From Amycolatopsis sp. QT-25 (GTDB lineage Bacteria > Actinomycetota > Actinomycetes > Mycobacteriales > Pseudonocardiaceae), in assembly GCF_029369745.1 (NCBI RefSeq), contig NZ_CP120210.1, positions 3,844,001 to 3,908,000 on the forward strand: a DNA stretch of 64,000 bases, in the 5' to 3' direction. Of the stretch, positions 1 to 8,176 are shown piece by piece; position 1 is the stretch's first letter, and the number at the start of each line of letters is the position of its first letter. The notes under the pieces were generated by a model. That model was not told the origin of the DNA. It made no database searches and saw only the letters and a program-made list of their open reading frames with translations. The translations under genes were made by a program, and so were the position numbers.

Positions 1-1
1 C

Positions 2-544
2 TACGACATCGCCAACGAGCCCAACAACGTCAGCTGGGACCGCGTGCGCAGCTACGCGGAACAGATGATCCCGGTCATCCGCGCCCAGGACGCCGACGGC
101 GTCGTGCTCGTGGGCACCCACGGCTGGGGTTCGCTCGGCGTCTCCGACGGCCGCAACGAGACCGACATCGTCGACAACCCGGTGCGCGCCACCAACTTCA
201 TGTACACGTTCCACTTCTACGCGGCGTCGCACAAAACGGAGTACTTCACCGCGCTGAGCCGGGCCGCGAGCAAGCTCCCGCTGTTCGTGACCGAGTTCGG
301 CACCCAGACCGCGAGCGGTGACGGCGGCAACGACTTCACCAACTCGCAGAAGTACCTGGACTTCCTGGCGTCGAAGAAGATCAGCTGGACCAACTGGAAC
401 TTCTCCGACGACAGCCGTTCGGGCGCGGTGTTCAAGCCGGGCACCTGTTCGGGCAGCTCGTTCACCGGCACGGCTCCGCTGAAGCCCGCCGGGGTCTGGA
501 TCCGGGACCGCGTCCGCACCGCGGACGACTTCCCGACCTCCTGA
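2..544 (+). CDS. Glycoside hydrolase family 5 cellulase, C-terminal part
   Basis: This is the 3' part of an endoglucanase-type GH5 enzyme, and its start lies before the window. The visible frame opens with an N-E-P motif whose Glu codon at 17-19 is the expected acid/base. It continues to V-T-E-F-G, whose Glu codon at 293-295 is the expected nucleophile. These two Glu residues on successive TIM-barrel strands define the family, so the active site is complete. The protein ends soon after the barrel with no carbohydrate-binding module after it. Such enzymes are normally secreted and hydrolyse beta-1,4-glucans, but any signal peptide lies upstream. A strong hairpin follows the stop. Confidence 0.85.
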   Translation, partial: YDIANEPNNVSWDRVRSYAEQMIPVIRAQDADGVVLVGTHGWGSLGVSDGRNETDIVDNPVRATNFMYTFHFYAASHKTEYFTALSRAASKLPLFVTEFGTQTASGDGGNDFTNSQKYLDFLASKKISWTNWNFSDDSRSGAVFKPGTCSGSSFTGTAPLKPAGVWIRDRVRTADDFPTS

Positions 545-560
545 GCCCGGCAGCGCGCAC

Positions 561-612
561 GTCGGGAAGGGTTCGTGCAGGACACGGAATCCCTGAACGA
601 ACCCTTCCCGAC
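561..612. terminator. Bidirectional terminator hairpin
   Basis: Perfect 15-bp inverted repeat with arms at 561-575 and 598-612 and a 22-nt loop. It lies between the convergent cellulase and sigma-factor genes, so it can end transcription from both sides. There is no clear U-tract, which is common in high-G+C actinomycetes. Confidence 0.7.
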
Positions 613-615
613 AGT

Positions 616-1512
616 TCAGCCGAGCGGTTCGAAGTCGAGCGCGGCGAGGCGGTCCGGGTCGGCGAGGATGTCGATCGCCGCGATCTTCCCGTCCACCACG
701 GTGAAGGCGAAGACCGTCGTCGGGACGCCGTCCGAGGTGGCGACCATTCCGGCCGCGCCGTTGACCAGGGCGGGTCGCGGTACCCCGCCGGTGCCCGCCG
801 ACCGGAACACGAGCGCCCGGCCCGCGACCGCGGCCGCGCCGCGTACGAAGCGCGTGGTGCCCGCCGGGGCCGCGCCGCCCTCGGCACGGAGGATGACATC
901 CGGGTCCAGTACCGAAACCAGCGCGTCGAAGTCGCCGTCCCGCGCGGCCGCGAAAAACGCGTCGACGACTGCCCGCTGACGGCTCAGGTCCGCGTCCGGG
1001 GTCGTCGGCGAGCCCTGCAGGCGACGCCGCGCGCGGCTGGCGAGCTGCCGGGTCGCCGCGGAGGACCGGCCCACGATCGGCGCGATCTCGTCGAACGGCA
1101 AGGCGAACATGTCGTGCAGCACGAACGCGAGCCGTTCGGCGGGGTCCAGGGTGTCGAGAACGACCAGGAGCGCCAAGCCGACCGAGTCCGCCAGCAGGGC
1201 CTGGTGTTCCGGGTCGATCCCGTCCTCGCGACCGATGATCGGGTCGGGGAGCTGCGCGCCGAACGGATCCTCCCGGCGCGATTTGCGTGAGCGCAGCATG
1301 TCGAGGCAGATCCGGCCGACGACGGTGGTCAGCCAGCCGCCGAGGTTGTCCACGTCACCGGACTCCGACCGGCTCAGCCGCAGCCAGGCCTCTTGCACCG
1401 CGTCGTCCGCTTCGCTGAGCGAACCGAGCATCCGGTACGCCACCGCCCTCAGCCGCGTCCGGTGCCCTTCGAAGCGTCGCGCCAGCCAGTCGTGTTCGTC
1501 CACGGTTCCCAT
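616..1512 (-). CDS. sigJ: ECF41-type (SigJ-like) RNA polymerase sigma factor
   Basis: 298-residue extracytoplasmic-function sigma factor. Region 2 is near residues 10-75 (AYRMLGSLSEADDAVQEAWL) and region 4 is near 110-165. A SnoaL-like C-terminal domain of about 130 residues follows. This extra domain is diagnostic of ECF41/SigJ factors, where it modulates activity in place of a classical anti-sigma factor. The protein ends in a D-G-K-I segment and a D-P-D-R-L box resembling the conserved tail motif of the group. ATG is at 1512. ECF41 genes often sit beside a carboxymuconolactone decarboxylase or oxidoreductase, and none is adjacent here. The target promoter cannot be read from this window. 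Confidence 0.88.
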   Translation of the reverse strand: MGTVDEHDWLARRFEGHRTRLRAVAYRMLGSLSEADDAVQEAWLRLSRSESGDVDNLGGWLTTVVGRICLDMLRSRKSRREDPFGAQLPDPIIGREDGIDPEHQALLADSVGLALLVVLDTLDPAERLAFVLHDMFALPFDEIAPIVGRSSAATRQLASRARRRLQGSPTTPDADLSRQRAVVDAFFAAARDGDFDALVSVLDPDVILRAEGGAAPAGTTRFVRGAAAVAGRALVFRSAGTGGVPRPALVNGAAGMVATSDGVPTTVFAFTVVDGKIAAIDILADPDRLAALDFEPLG

Positions 1513-1570
1513 CCTTCATCGCTCGGTCGCAACCCTGACGGATGGGGACCCGGCGATGTGACAGCGAGGC

Positions 1571-2608
1571 TCAGGGCCGTTTCGGGTAGCCGCCATCGAC
1601 CTTCTTCACCGGCTTGTGGGGGAACCGGCGCTCGGCGTAGGCCTGCGCCGCCGAACCCTCTCGTACGTACAGCGGCTCCACCTTGTCCTGCAACGGTTTC
1701 ACCACGGTGCCGAGGAAACCGCGGCGGTCGTCGAGGTACGGTCCGAGCACGTCTTCGCCCGCCGGGCAGACGGCCATGCAATAGGCGGCCTTGTAATTCG
1801 GCTTGAACGCGAGGCTTTGCCACATCGACACGTTCTCCGCGTCGGTCACCCTGGACCGGAAGTCGGCGGCGTCCTCGCTGTCGGCCACGGTCTGCGCCCA
1901 GTCGGTGAAGCCGCTCATGAACTCGCGATAGTTGTGCGTCGAACAAGCGAGGAAGTCGAACTCGCCGGTCTTCGAGATCGCCCCGATCGGGCAAGCCGCC
2001 ACGCACAGCTTGCACTCCAGGCAGGGGTTGTACTCGAGGGGTTCGCCGTGGCCGGACACCTCGGCGTCGACGAGCAGTGTCGCGAGGAGCACGAAGTTGC
2101 CGAATTTCGGGTGGATCACGTTGCGGTGCAGTCCCATGGCGCCGAGTCCGGCCGCGACGGCGACGGTCTTGTGCGCGACCACCCAGATCCGACCGGGATA
2201 GTGCTCCATCTCCATGGGGAACGTCGCCGACGGGTTGATCGCGCGGTACCCGGCGTCCTGCAGCGTCCGGACGATCGTGTGCCCGGCTTCGTTGATGATC
2301 TCGCCGCTGCGGTGGAACTCCTGGTTGGCGACACTGCGGGCGGGGGAGCGGACGTCGTCCCGGTTCATCCGCACCACGAGCGAGACCAGGGTCTTGGTAC
2401 CGGGAAGTGCGCGCAGGACGTGTTCACGTTCGCCCGCCAGCTCCGGATGGCCGAGCGGGACGGCCGCCGCGTCGTCGGCACCGGCGGCGAGACAGATCTC
2501 CTTGAGCCAGCCGGCGTCGATCACCGGTGACGGCTTGTCCCGCGGTTGGGCGAGCACCGCCCGCACGGACGGATGGCTCGCCAGTTTCTCGGGAAGCCGA
2601 TCGCTCAC
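1571..2608 (-). CDS. 4Fe-4S double-cluster protein (QueG/reductive-dehalogenase-like)
   Basis: 345-residue protein with an N-terminal flavin- or cobalamin-type domain. It has two ferredoxin motifs: C-L-E-C-K-L-C-V-A-A-C-P near residue 195 and a later C-M-A-V-C-P near 285. The arrangement resembles epoxyqueuosine reductase and the iron-sulfur part of reductive dehalogenases, but I see no basis for a specific substrate. The GTG start at 2608 overlaps the thiolase stop by 4 bp (GTGA), so the two genes are translationally coupled. The coupling suggests a redox partner or accessory step for a thiolase-linked catabolic pathway, which is inference. A longer in-frame extension into the thiolase gene is rejected as a shadow frame. 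Confidence 0.75.
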   Translation of the reverse strand: MSDRLPEKLASHPSVRAVLAQPRDKPSPVIDAGWLKEICLAAGADDAAAVPLGHPELAGEREHVLRALPGTKTLVSLVVRMNRDDVRSPARSVANQEFHRSGEIINEAGHTIVRTLQDAGYRAINPSATFPMEMEHYPGRIWVVAHKTVAVAAGLGAMGLHRNVIHPKFGNFVLLATLLVDAEVSGHGEPLEYNPCLECKLCVAACPIGAISKTGEFDFLACSTHNYREFMSGFTDWAQTVADSEDAADFRSRVTDAENVSMWQSLAFKPNYKAAYCMAVCPAGEDVLGPYLDDRRGFLGTVVKPLQDKVEPLYVREGSAAQAYAERRFPHKPVKKVDGGYPKRP

Positions 2609-3786
2609 AGCGCCTCCAGGATGGTCGCGTTGGCCTGGCCGCCGCCTTCGCACATCGCCTGCAGGCCGTAGCGGGCGCCGTGATGGTGCAGCGCGTTGAC
2701 CAGCGTGCCCATCAGCCGGGTCCCGCTCGCGCCGAGCGGATGGCCCAGCGCGATCGCGCCGCCGTGCACGTTGACCTTGGCCGGGTCGGCGCCGGTCTCC
2801 TGCTGCCACGCCAGCACGACACTGGCGAACGCCTCGTTGATCTCGAACAGGCCGATGTCTTCCAGGCGCAGACCGGCGCGCCGCAGCACTTTCTCCGTCG
2901 CCGGGATGACGCCGGAGAGCATGAGCAGCGGGTCGGAGCCGGTGACGGCGAAACTGTGCAGGCGGGCACGCGGACGCAAGCCCAGTCTGACGGCGGTCTC
3001 GCTGGAGGTGATGAGCACGGCGGAGGCGCCGTCGTTGATCGGGCTGCTGTTGCCCGCGGTCACCGACCAGTCGATCTGCGGAAATCTCTCCGAGATCGTT
3101 TGCTCCTGGAACGCCGGGCGCAGCTTGGCCAGCGTTGCGAGGTCGGTGGCCGGCCGGACGGACTCGTCGGTGGAGACCCGGCCCGACGGGGTCTCGATCG
3201 GCACGATCTGGCTCGCGAACCGGCCGAGCGCGTGCGCCCGCGCCGCCTTTCGGTGCGAGGACACCGCGAACTCGTCCATCGCGGCGCGGCTGAGCGACCA
3301 TTTGGCGGCGATGAGTTCGGCGCTGATCCCTTGGGATACCAGGCCTTCCGGATAACGCGCGGCGACGCCGGGGCCGAGGGGATCGGTACCGGGCAGCACG
3401 TTCGACCACATCGGGACGCGGCTCATGGACTCGACACCGCAGGCGATGACGACGTCGTACGCGCCGGCCATCACGCCCTGCGCGGCGAAGTGCACGGCCT
3501 GCTGGCTGCTCCCGCACTGCCGGTCGACGGTGGTCGCGGGCACGGTCTCCGGCAGCCCGGCCGCGAGTGCGGCCCACCGTGTGACGTTCTGGGCTTGTTC
3601 GCCGACCTGGTCGACGGCGCCCCCGATGACGTCGTCGATCAGCGCCGGATCGAGTCCGTTGCGTTCGACGAGCGTGCGCACCGTATGGGCGAGCAACTGG
3701 ACGGGATGGACCTCGTGCAGGGCGCCCCCGGGCTTGCCCCTGCCGATCGGGGTACGGACGGCGTCGACGATGACCGCGTCGTGCAC
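2605..3786 (-). CDS. Acetyl-CoA C-acyltransferase (thiolase)
   Basis: 393-residue thiolase. The acyl-accepting Cys is residue 91 in V-D-R-Q-C-G-S-S. A G-H-P-L-G-A-S-G loop carries the base-assisting His, and a second catalytic Cys lies near the C-terminus in C-E-G-G-G-Q-A-N-A. It would cleave 3-ketoacyl-CoA (beta-oxidation, sterol or aromatic side chains) or condense acyl-CoAs. Length and motifs are complete for FadA/PaaJ-type degradative thiolases. The start at 3786 is divergent from the HxlR gene, and two operator-like dyads lie between them. It is probably the first gene of a two-gene operon controlled by that regulator. Confidence 0.88.
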   Translation of the reverse strand: MHDAVIVDAVRTPIGRGKPGGALHEVHPVQLLAHTVRTLVERNGLDPALIDDVIGGAVDQVGEQAQNVTRWAALAAGLPETVPATTVDRQCGSSQQAVHFAAQGVMAGAYDVVIACGVESMSRVPMWSNVLPGTDPLGPGVAARYPEGLVSQGISAELIAAKWSLSRAAMDEFAVSSHRKAARAHALGRFASQIVPIETPSGRVSTDESVRPATDLATLAKLRPAFQEQTISERFPQIDWSVTAGNSSPINDGASAVLITSSETAVRLGLRPRARLHSFAVTGSDPLLMLSGVIPATEKVLRRAGLRLEDIGLFEINEAFASVVLAWQQETGADPAKVNVHGGAIALGHPLGASGTRLMGTLVNALHHHGARYGLQAMCEGGGQANATILEAL

Positions 3787-3800
3787 GGCTGCCTCCAGTG

Positions 3801-3857
3801 GTGAGTTGGAATCTCCAACTCACTGTCGCATCGGGTGGGTTGGAAATCAAGACTCAC
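3801..3857. promoter_or_regulatory. Tandem operator dyads, probable HxlR binding sites
   Basis: Site 1 is a perfect 10-bp inverted repeat, GTGAGTTGGA-ATC-TCCAACTCAC without the central gap counted, at 3801-3810 and 3814-3823. Site 2 at 3835-3844 and 3848-3857 repeats its outer sequence: the left arm matches 9/10 and the right arm keeps the ACTCAC half. The starts of the two sites are 34 bp apart, about three helical turns. They fill the gap between the thiolase start (3786) and the HxlR start (3876). HxlR proteins bind as dimers to such dyads, so autoregulation plus control of the thiolase operon is likely. Confidence 0.75.
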
Positions 3858-3875
3858 TGGGTTTACGCTGGTCGT

Positions 3876-4331
3876 ATGACCGAAGGGCCGAGGGACTGCT
3901 CGATCGCCAACGCGATGGAGGTGATCGGGGAGCGCTGGAGCCTGCTCGCGCTGCGCGAGGTGTTCTTCGGGGCACGGCGGTTCGACCAGATCGTCCGCAA
4001 CACCGGGGCGAGCCGGGACATCCTGACCGCGCGGCTGCGCAAGCTCGTCGAGGCGGGAATCCTCGAAAAACGGCTCTACGAGGAGCATCCACCGCGCTAC
4101 GAGTACGTGCTCACCGAGGCGGGGCACGCGCTCGACCACGTGCTGCTGAACCTCATGGCGTGGGGCGACCGGTACGTCACGGACGGGCCGCCGCCGACCG
4201 TGTGGCGCCATTCGTGCGGCGAGGTCCTCGCACCGGAGACCGTCTGCGCGCACTGCCAGGAACCGGTGCGGGAGAAGGACATGACGCTGGTGCGGAGCAG
4301 TAGGCGTACCCGTTCCTCCGGCAGTCCGTGA
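3876..4331 (+). CDS. HxlR-family winged-helix transcriptional regulator
   Basis: 151-residue regulator. The HxlR signature is near the N-terminus: D-C-S-I-A-N-A-M-E-V-I-G-E-R-W-S-L-L, with the family Cys. It is followed by the winged-helix segment F-D-Q-I-V-R-N-T-G-A-S-R-D-I-L-T-A-R-L. The C-terminus carries a C-G-E-V-L-A-P-E-T-V-C-A-H-C group that could bind metal or be redox-active. ATG at 3876 is preferred over the longer frame from 3798, which would run through the operator dyads. It is divergent from the thiolase and probably represses it in response to a substrate-derived effector, which is inference. Confidence 0.88.
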   Translation: MTEGPRDCSIANAMEVIGERWSLLALREVFFGARRFDQIVRNTGASRDILTARLRKLVEAGILEKRLYEEHPPRYEYVLTEAGHALDHVLLNLMAWGDRYVTDGPPPTVWRHSCGEVLAPETVCAHCQEPVREKDMTLVRSSRRTRSSGSP

Positions 4332-4374
4332 AGGCCTCCTTGAGGGACCCAGAGTCCCTCAAGGAGGCCTTCAC
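4328..4374. terminator. 21-bp perfect hairpin terminator (dispersed repeat family)
   Basis: Arms at 4328-4348 and 4354-4374 are perfectly complementary over 21 bp with a 5-nt loop, and the left arm overlaps the HxlR stop codon. The core AAGGCCTCCTTGAGGG is the same type as the repeats at 15653-15713 and the split halves near 25058 and 28666. It probably serves both as terminator and as a dispersed palindromic element. Confidence 0.75.
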
Positions 4375-4481
4375 GGAACTTCGCCGTGCTCGCGAGCTTC
4401 GTGGCCGCCGACCACGATGGCCGTACCCGCGGGGAGGTCACCGAGTCGGCGGGGATGGTGCTTCTCGGCGGCGTGAGCAGG

Positions 4482-4628
4482 CTAGTCGTCGTCTTCTTCG
4501 GGCGTCGTCGGGACCTGTTTGCGCGCGACGTGGACGAGCAGCCCGATGATCACCACGGGGCCGACGAAGATGAGGATCTCGTCCCAGCCGCCCTGGTGCA
4601 TCATCATCACCCGCGCCGCGACGGTCAT
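4482..4628 (-). CDS. Small single-span membrane protein
   Basis: 48-residue ORF. A Met/His-containing N-terminus (M-M-M-H-Q-G-G-W) is followed by one hydrophobic segment, ILIFVGPVVIIGLLVHVA, and an acidic tail rich in Asp/Glu. The ATG at 4628 overlaps the stop of the upstream membrane gene by 4 bp, so it is coupled to that operon. The Met/His cluster beside a membrane span could bind copper, but this is only a suggestion. It is not assignable to a named family. Confidence 0.7.
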   Translation of the reverse strand: MTVAARVMMMHQGGWDEILIFVGPVVIIGLLVHVARKQVPTTPEEDDD

Positions 4629-5848
4629 GAGCCGGAAACCAGTGCGATCCCGAGCGCGGTGTAGCCGATCATCAGCGCCAGCATGGGGTACTGCCCCACC
4701 TTGACGTAGTTCGCGCGCAGCACACCGACGGAACGGTCATGCGCCGAGGTCACGGCCAGCACGTGTCCCACGACGATGCCGGCGATCTGCACCAGCGCGA
4801 TCACGCCGGTCGAGACGACCGTGTAGTCGATCGCGCGGCCGAAGCCCTGCTGTCCGGAGAACACGGCGAACGAGAAGTAATGCGCGACCGTGTAGCCGAC
4901 CATGATCGGGACCAGCGACGGCGCGAACGCGGGATAGGGGTCGAAACCTCGTCGCAGATACGGCCTGGTCAGGCTGATCGCGCCCGCGTACGCGCCGTAG
5001 GTGAGCGCGATGCAGGCCGCGAGCCCGCCGGTGCCACCGAGCACGCCGGCGTCCAGCGACGTCCAGAACGGGAGCCGGGTCAGGCCGTCGAACGCCGTCG
5101 AACCGAGCACCACCAGGATCAGCGCGGTCAGCCACGGCGCGGGGGCGATGGTGAGCAGGCCGTCCAGCGGATTCCGGACCACGAGCCGCCCGTCACCGCG
5201 TCTGCCGAACGGGGACAAGGCCGCGATCAGGCGCGCGTAGACCTCGAAAGCGTCACCCCGGTCGAACCAGCGCGGACCATGCACCACGCCGAAAGCAATA
5301 TGTATAACGGCATATACGGTGCAGAAGAAAGCGATCGCTCGTGGCGAATCCGAATGCGGGAACACCAGTTCCAGCCAGAGAAACGCCAGGAGACCGACGA
5401 TCGCGGGCAGATAGCCCAGCCGGTCCGGGAGTTCGCGACGCCGCGCGGGGATGAGCGACGCGATCGTCCTCAGTGGATTCAGTCGCCGCCAGACCGGGCC
5501 GAACAGGAGCGAAAGCGGGACCAAGCCCACCCAGAACCAGACGTAGAACCACGCTGGAGCCGGATTGTCGGCCGAGCTGCCCGGCCCGGCCCACGCCATC
5601 GCGAGGAAGCCCGCGAACAGCGCCACGCCGGCCACGCGCGACACGACCCGCGAGAACGTGCTGTCGACGAACCGCTGCAGGGAGAGCGGAAGTGCGCGGC
5701 CGGCGTCGGCGCCGCGGAGCCTCGGCTCCTTCCAGAGCACGGTGAGCGCGAAGAAGGAGACGACGACGGCCCCCGCTCCCGCGTAGAGCGCGAGCCACAG
5801 TGGCACCGGCAGATCGGAGCGGCCACCGAGACCGTGTGCCAGGATCAT
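4625..5848 (-). CDS. Polytopic membrane protein of unknown function
   Basis: 407-residue protein with roughly nine or more hydrophobic segments spread over its length, and conserved-looking polar residues inside the membrane (His in VIHIAFGVVHGP and TVAHYFSF). It belongs to a type found in actinobacteria beside cupredoxin-like lipoproteins, and no enzymatic motif is visible. The ATG at 5848 overlaps the cupredoxin-gene stop (ATGA), and the small membrane ORF overlaps its own stop, giving a tight three-gene operon. A short A+T-rich patch at 5291-5345 contains the GTATA-n6-TATAC motif described separately. Confidence 0.7.
   Translation of the reverse strand: MILAHGLGGRSDLPVPLWLALYAGAGAVVVSFFALTVLWKEPRLRGADAGRALPLSLQRFVDSTFSRVVSRVAGVALFAGFLAMAWAGPGSSADNPAPAWFYVWFWVGLVPLSLLFGPVWRRLNPLRTIASLIPARRRELPDRLGYLPAIVGLLAFLWLELVFPHSDSPRAIAFFCTVYAVIHIAFGVVHGPRWFDRGDAFEVYARLIAALSPFGRRGDGRLVVRNPLDGLLTIAPAPWLTALILVVLGSTAFDGLTRLPFWTSLDAGVLGGTGGLAACIALTYGAYAGAISLTRPYLRRGFDPYPAFAPSLVPIMVGYTVAHYFSFAVFSGQQGFGRAIDYTVVSTGVIALVQIAGIVVGHVLAVTSAHDRSVGVLRANYVKVGQYPMLALMIGYTALGIALVSGS
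5302..5317. repeat. GTATA-N6-TATAC dyad, copy 1 (inside the membrane-protein gene)
   Basis: GTATAACGGCATATAC at 5302-5317, followed by GGT, matches the dyad at 15828-15843 in 14 of 16 positions. TATA-containing dyads are rare in this G+C-rich sequence. This copy is inside a coding region, and its function is unknown. Confidence 0.4.
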
Positions 5849-6204
5849 CCGCTCACCCGCAGCTTGGTCACCGCCGCGCCGCTCTTGTGCAGTTCCACCT
5901 CGAAGATTCCGTCGACGTTCGCGGTGAAGGCGACCGTTCCCGGCACCCCGGGGGCCAACTGGGCGGCCTTGTCGTAGCCGTGGACGTGCAGTTCGTCCGC
6001 CTGGTCGGAGGTGACCTCGAGCGCGACGTTCTCGCCGGTGCGTATCGCGACCTCCGCCGGGCCCGCCGTGCGCTTGCCCTCGGTGATCGAGAACTGCACG
6101 GTCCGGGCACCCGTGCCCGGCGCCGGTTCGGGCGATCCCGAACAGCCGGTCACGGCCAGCAGTGCGGCCACGGTGATCCCGCAGATTCCGCCGTTCCTCC
6201 GCAT
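5845..6204 (-). CDS. Cupredoxin-like lipoprotein
   Basis: 119-residue exported lipoprotein. The signal sequence ends in the lipobox L-A-V-T-G-C near residue 21, so the mature protein should be lipid-anchored outside the membrane. The rest resembles the small beta-sandwich cupredoxin-like domain of EfeO-type proteins, with a T-S-D-Q-A-D-E-L-H-V-H-G-Y-D segment supplying possible metal ligands. A strong GGAGGGA ribosome site precedes the ATG. It is the first gene of the operon with the polytopic membrane protein and the 48-residue protein. A role in metal (Cu or Fe) handling at the envelope is inference. Confidence 0.75.
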   Translation of the reverse strand: MRRNGGICGITVAALLAVTGCSGSPEPAPGTGARTVQFSITEGKRTAGPAEVAIRTGENVALEVTSDQADELHVHGYDKAAQLAPGVPGTVAFTANVDGIFEVELHKSGAAVTKLRVSG

Positions 6205-6262
6205 CGAGGTCCCTCCAAGTCGTACGCCCCGGCTTGCCTGGCCGGAGCCATGCCTCTATCGT

Positions 6263-6294
6263 GTTACCCCAAGGTAACAGTTACTTAGGTTAGC
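6263..6294. promoter_or_regulatory. Divergent promoter region with dyad and DtxR/IdeR-like half box
   Basis: A dyad GTTACC-CCAA-GGTAAC sits at 6263-6278. It is followed at 6285-6294 by TTAGGTTAGC, identical to the left half of the classical DtxR/IdeR box; the right half is not conserved. Both lie between the divergent lipoprotein and membrane-protein genes. Iron- or metal-responsive control is a hypothesis only. Confidence 0.4.
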
Positions 6295-6309
6295 AGGAAG
6301 GCGAGCACG

Positions 6310-8106
6310 GTGTTCATGGCTCAGGAGAGCCCGCCCGCCGGCGGCGCACAATTCGGGCAGATCGTCATCGCGGGCCTGATGTTCACCGCGGTCTTCCTGC
6401 CCTTGGCCCTTTTCGTGCTCCGCGAGCGTGCGGGGAAGCGGACCGTCATCGGCCGTGTCGCCGACTGGATGGGTGACTTCAGCGGTCTGCCGCGTTGGGC
6501 GGCACTGCCGATGTTCGTCGCGTTCCTTTCCGGGATGTCGGCGCTGATCGGTGTCTATTGGGACGTGCCGATCCACATGGAGCTCGGCCGCGACGAAGGT
6601 CCGCTCGCGAACCCGTCGCACTTCCCGATCTACTTCGGACTGATGGGCATCTTCGCCAGCGGCGTGCTCAGCGCGACCCTGGCGACGAAGAACCTGCCCA
6701 AGCGCACGTTCAAGATCGGTCCGCATTGGCGGGCACCGATGGGATCCATCCAGATGATGGCGACCGGACTGGTCGGTATCGCGGGATTCCCGCTCGACGA
6801 CGTCTGGCACCGGTTGTTCGGCCAGGACGTCACCGAATGGGGGCCGACGCATGTCCTGATGATCGGCGGCGGTGTCTGCGTGGTCCTGGGGCTGCAATTG
6901 CTGCTCGGCGAAGCCCGGCAGGTCGGTGCGACCGGGCCGGTCGTGCGCCTGCTCGGCCCGGTGCTCGCCGGTGCCTGGATGATGGGCGCTTCGGCGTTCC
7001 TCATGGAGTTCGACCTCGGTGTGCCGCAGTTCCCGATGCTGTCGCAGGTCGTGCTCGTCGGCCTGATCGGCGCCTGGACGCTGACCTACGGACGGCTGTC
7101 GTGGGGTCCTGGCGGCGCACTGATCGTCGTCGCGGTCTTTCTCGCCTCCCGTGCTTCGTTCACCGTCATCCCGCTGTTCGCCGATCTGCACGTGGCCTCG
7201 TTGCTGCCGTACGTCGCCGAAGCGGTGATCATCGAGGTCGTCGCACTGGCGATGCGGAGCCGTCAGGGCTACCCCTTCGCCGTCGTCGCCGGTCTGCTCG
7301 TGGGAACGGCCGGGATGCTCGCCGAGGCGGCGTTCACCCGATGGCTGATGCCGAACCCGTGGCCGGTCTCCCATCTGCCATTGTTCGTCCTGTTCGGCAC
7401 CGGCGCCGCCCTGGCGGGCGCGTTCATCGGTGTCTGGCAGTACCAACGGGTGGAGGAGACGGCGACACAGGTGCCCGCGACGGGCCCTCGGCACACGGTC
7501 GGACTCGTCGGCGCGCTGGGCGCGGTCGCCCTGATGTCGGCCGTCGCCGTCCCGCAGGATCCGGCTGCCGGATTCACCGCCGACGTCAGGCTGACCGAGG
7601 CCGCGGCCGGGCTGCCGATCTCGAACCCGCACGGAGGTGGCCTGCCCCGATGGGTCGACGCGACCGTCACGATCTCCCGTCCCGAGCTCGCCGACGACGC
7701 CGTGTGGCTGAACGGTTTCGCCTGGCAGGGTGGCGACTTCTTCACCGCGCCCCTGGAGAAGATCGGCGACGGGGTGTACCGCACGGTCCAGCCGCTGCCG
7801 GTGTTCGGGCAGTGGAAGACCGGGATCCGCGTGCATGTCCCGAATCGGGTGATGGGGCTCGCCCCGATCTACGCGCCCGCCGACCCGGCCGCGAACGCCC
7901 CGGCGATCGACGCGGCGTCCGGAACCCGCCCGTTCATGTCCGAGATCGAGTTCCTGCAACGGGAACGGAAGTCGGAGACGCCCGCCGTCCTGTGGACGGT
8001 CGCGTACGTGACCGTGGGGCTGATCTTCGCCGGCATGTGGGCGCTGTTCGCGTGGCTCTACGCGGCCGCGGCCACCGCGCGGCGGCGTGAGGTCTCCGTG
8101 GGCTGA
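6310..8106 (+). CDS. Large polytopic membrane protein with extracytoplasmic C-domain
   Basis: 598-residue protein. About ten hydrophobic segments fill residues 15-410. An extracytoplasmic domain follows at roughly 415-555, with a final membrane span near 560-585. The soluble domain contains V-Q-P-L-P-V-F-G-Q-W-K-T-G-I-R-V-H, reminiscent of the P-L-P-V-x-G-x-W-K-T stretch in FixH/CtaG-type oxidase accessory proteins. GTG at 6310 is chosen because AGGAAGG lies 8 nt upstream; ATG at 6316 is the alternative. It is divergent from the cupredoxin operon across a shared regulatory gap, so the four genes may form one metal or respiratory-assembly function. It is not a named family. Confidence 0.65.
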   Translation: MFMAQESPPAGGAQFGQIVIAGLMFTAVFLPLALFVLRERAGKRTVIGRVADWMGDFSGLPRWAALPMFVAFLSGMSALIGVYWDVPIHMELGRDEGPLANPSHFPIYFGLMGIFASGVLSATLATKNLPKRTFKIGPHWRAPMGSIQMMATGLVGIAGFPLDDVWHRLFGQDVTEWGPTHVLMIGGGVCVVLGLQLLLGEARQVGATGPVVRLLGPVLAGAWMMGASAFLMEFDLGVPQFPMLSQVVLVGLIGAWTLTYGRLSWGPGGALIVVAVFLASRASFTVIPLFADLHVASLLPYVAEAVIIEVVALAMRSRQGYPFAVVAGLLVGTAGMLAEAAFTRWLMPNPWPVSHLPLFVLFGTGAALAGAFIGVWQYQRVEETATQVPATGPRHTVGLVGALGAVALMSAVAVPQDPAAGFTADVRLTEAAAGLPISNPHGGGLPRWVDATVTISRPELADDAVWLNGFAWQGGDFFTAPLEKIGDGVYRTVQPLPVFGQWKTGIRVHVPNRVMGLAPIYAPADPAANAPAIDAASGTRPFMSEIEFLQRERKSETPAVLWTVAYVTVGLIFAGMWALFAWLYAAAATARRREVSVG

Positions 8107-8115
8107 CCCCCTCCC

Positions 8116-8176
8116 GCGATTCGTCACCTACTTGCGATGGTTGCGCCTGCCCGACCGCAAGTAGGTGACGAATCGC
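8116..8176. terminator. 21-bp perfect hairpin terminator
   Basis: Arms at 8116-8136 and 8156-8176 are perfectly complementary over 21 bp with a 19-nt loop, starting 10 nt after the membrane-protein stop. About 280 bases of gene-free sequence follow before the transporter operon. I see no certain promoter there. Confidence 0.75.

Noticed and set aside
1571..3850. 759-codon open frame spanning the thiolase
   Set aside because: Only its last 345 codons resemble a protein family; the first half is a shadow of the thiolase gene in another frame.
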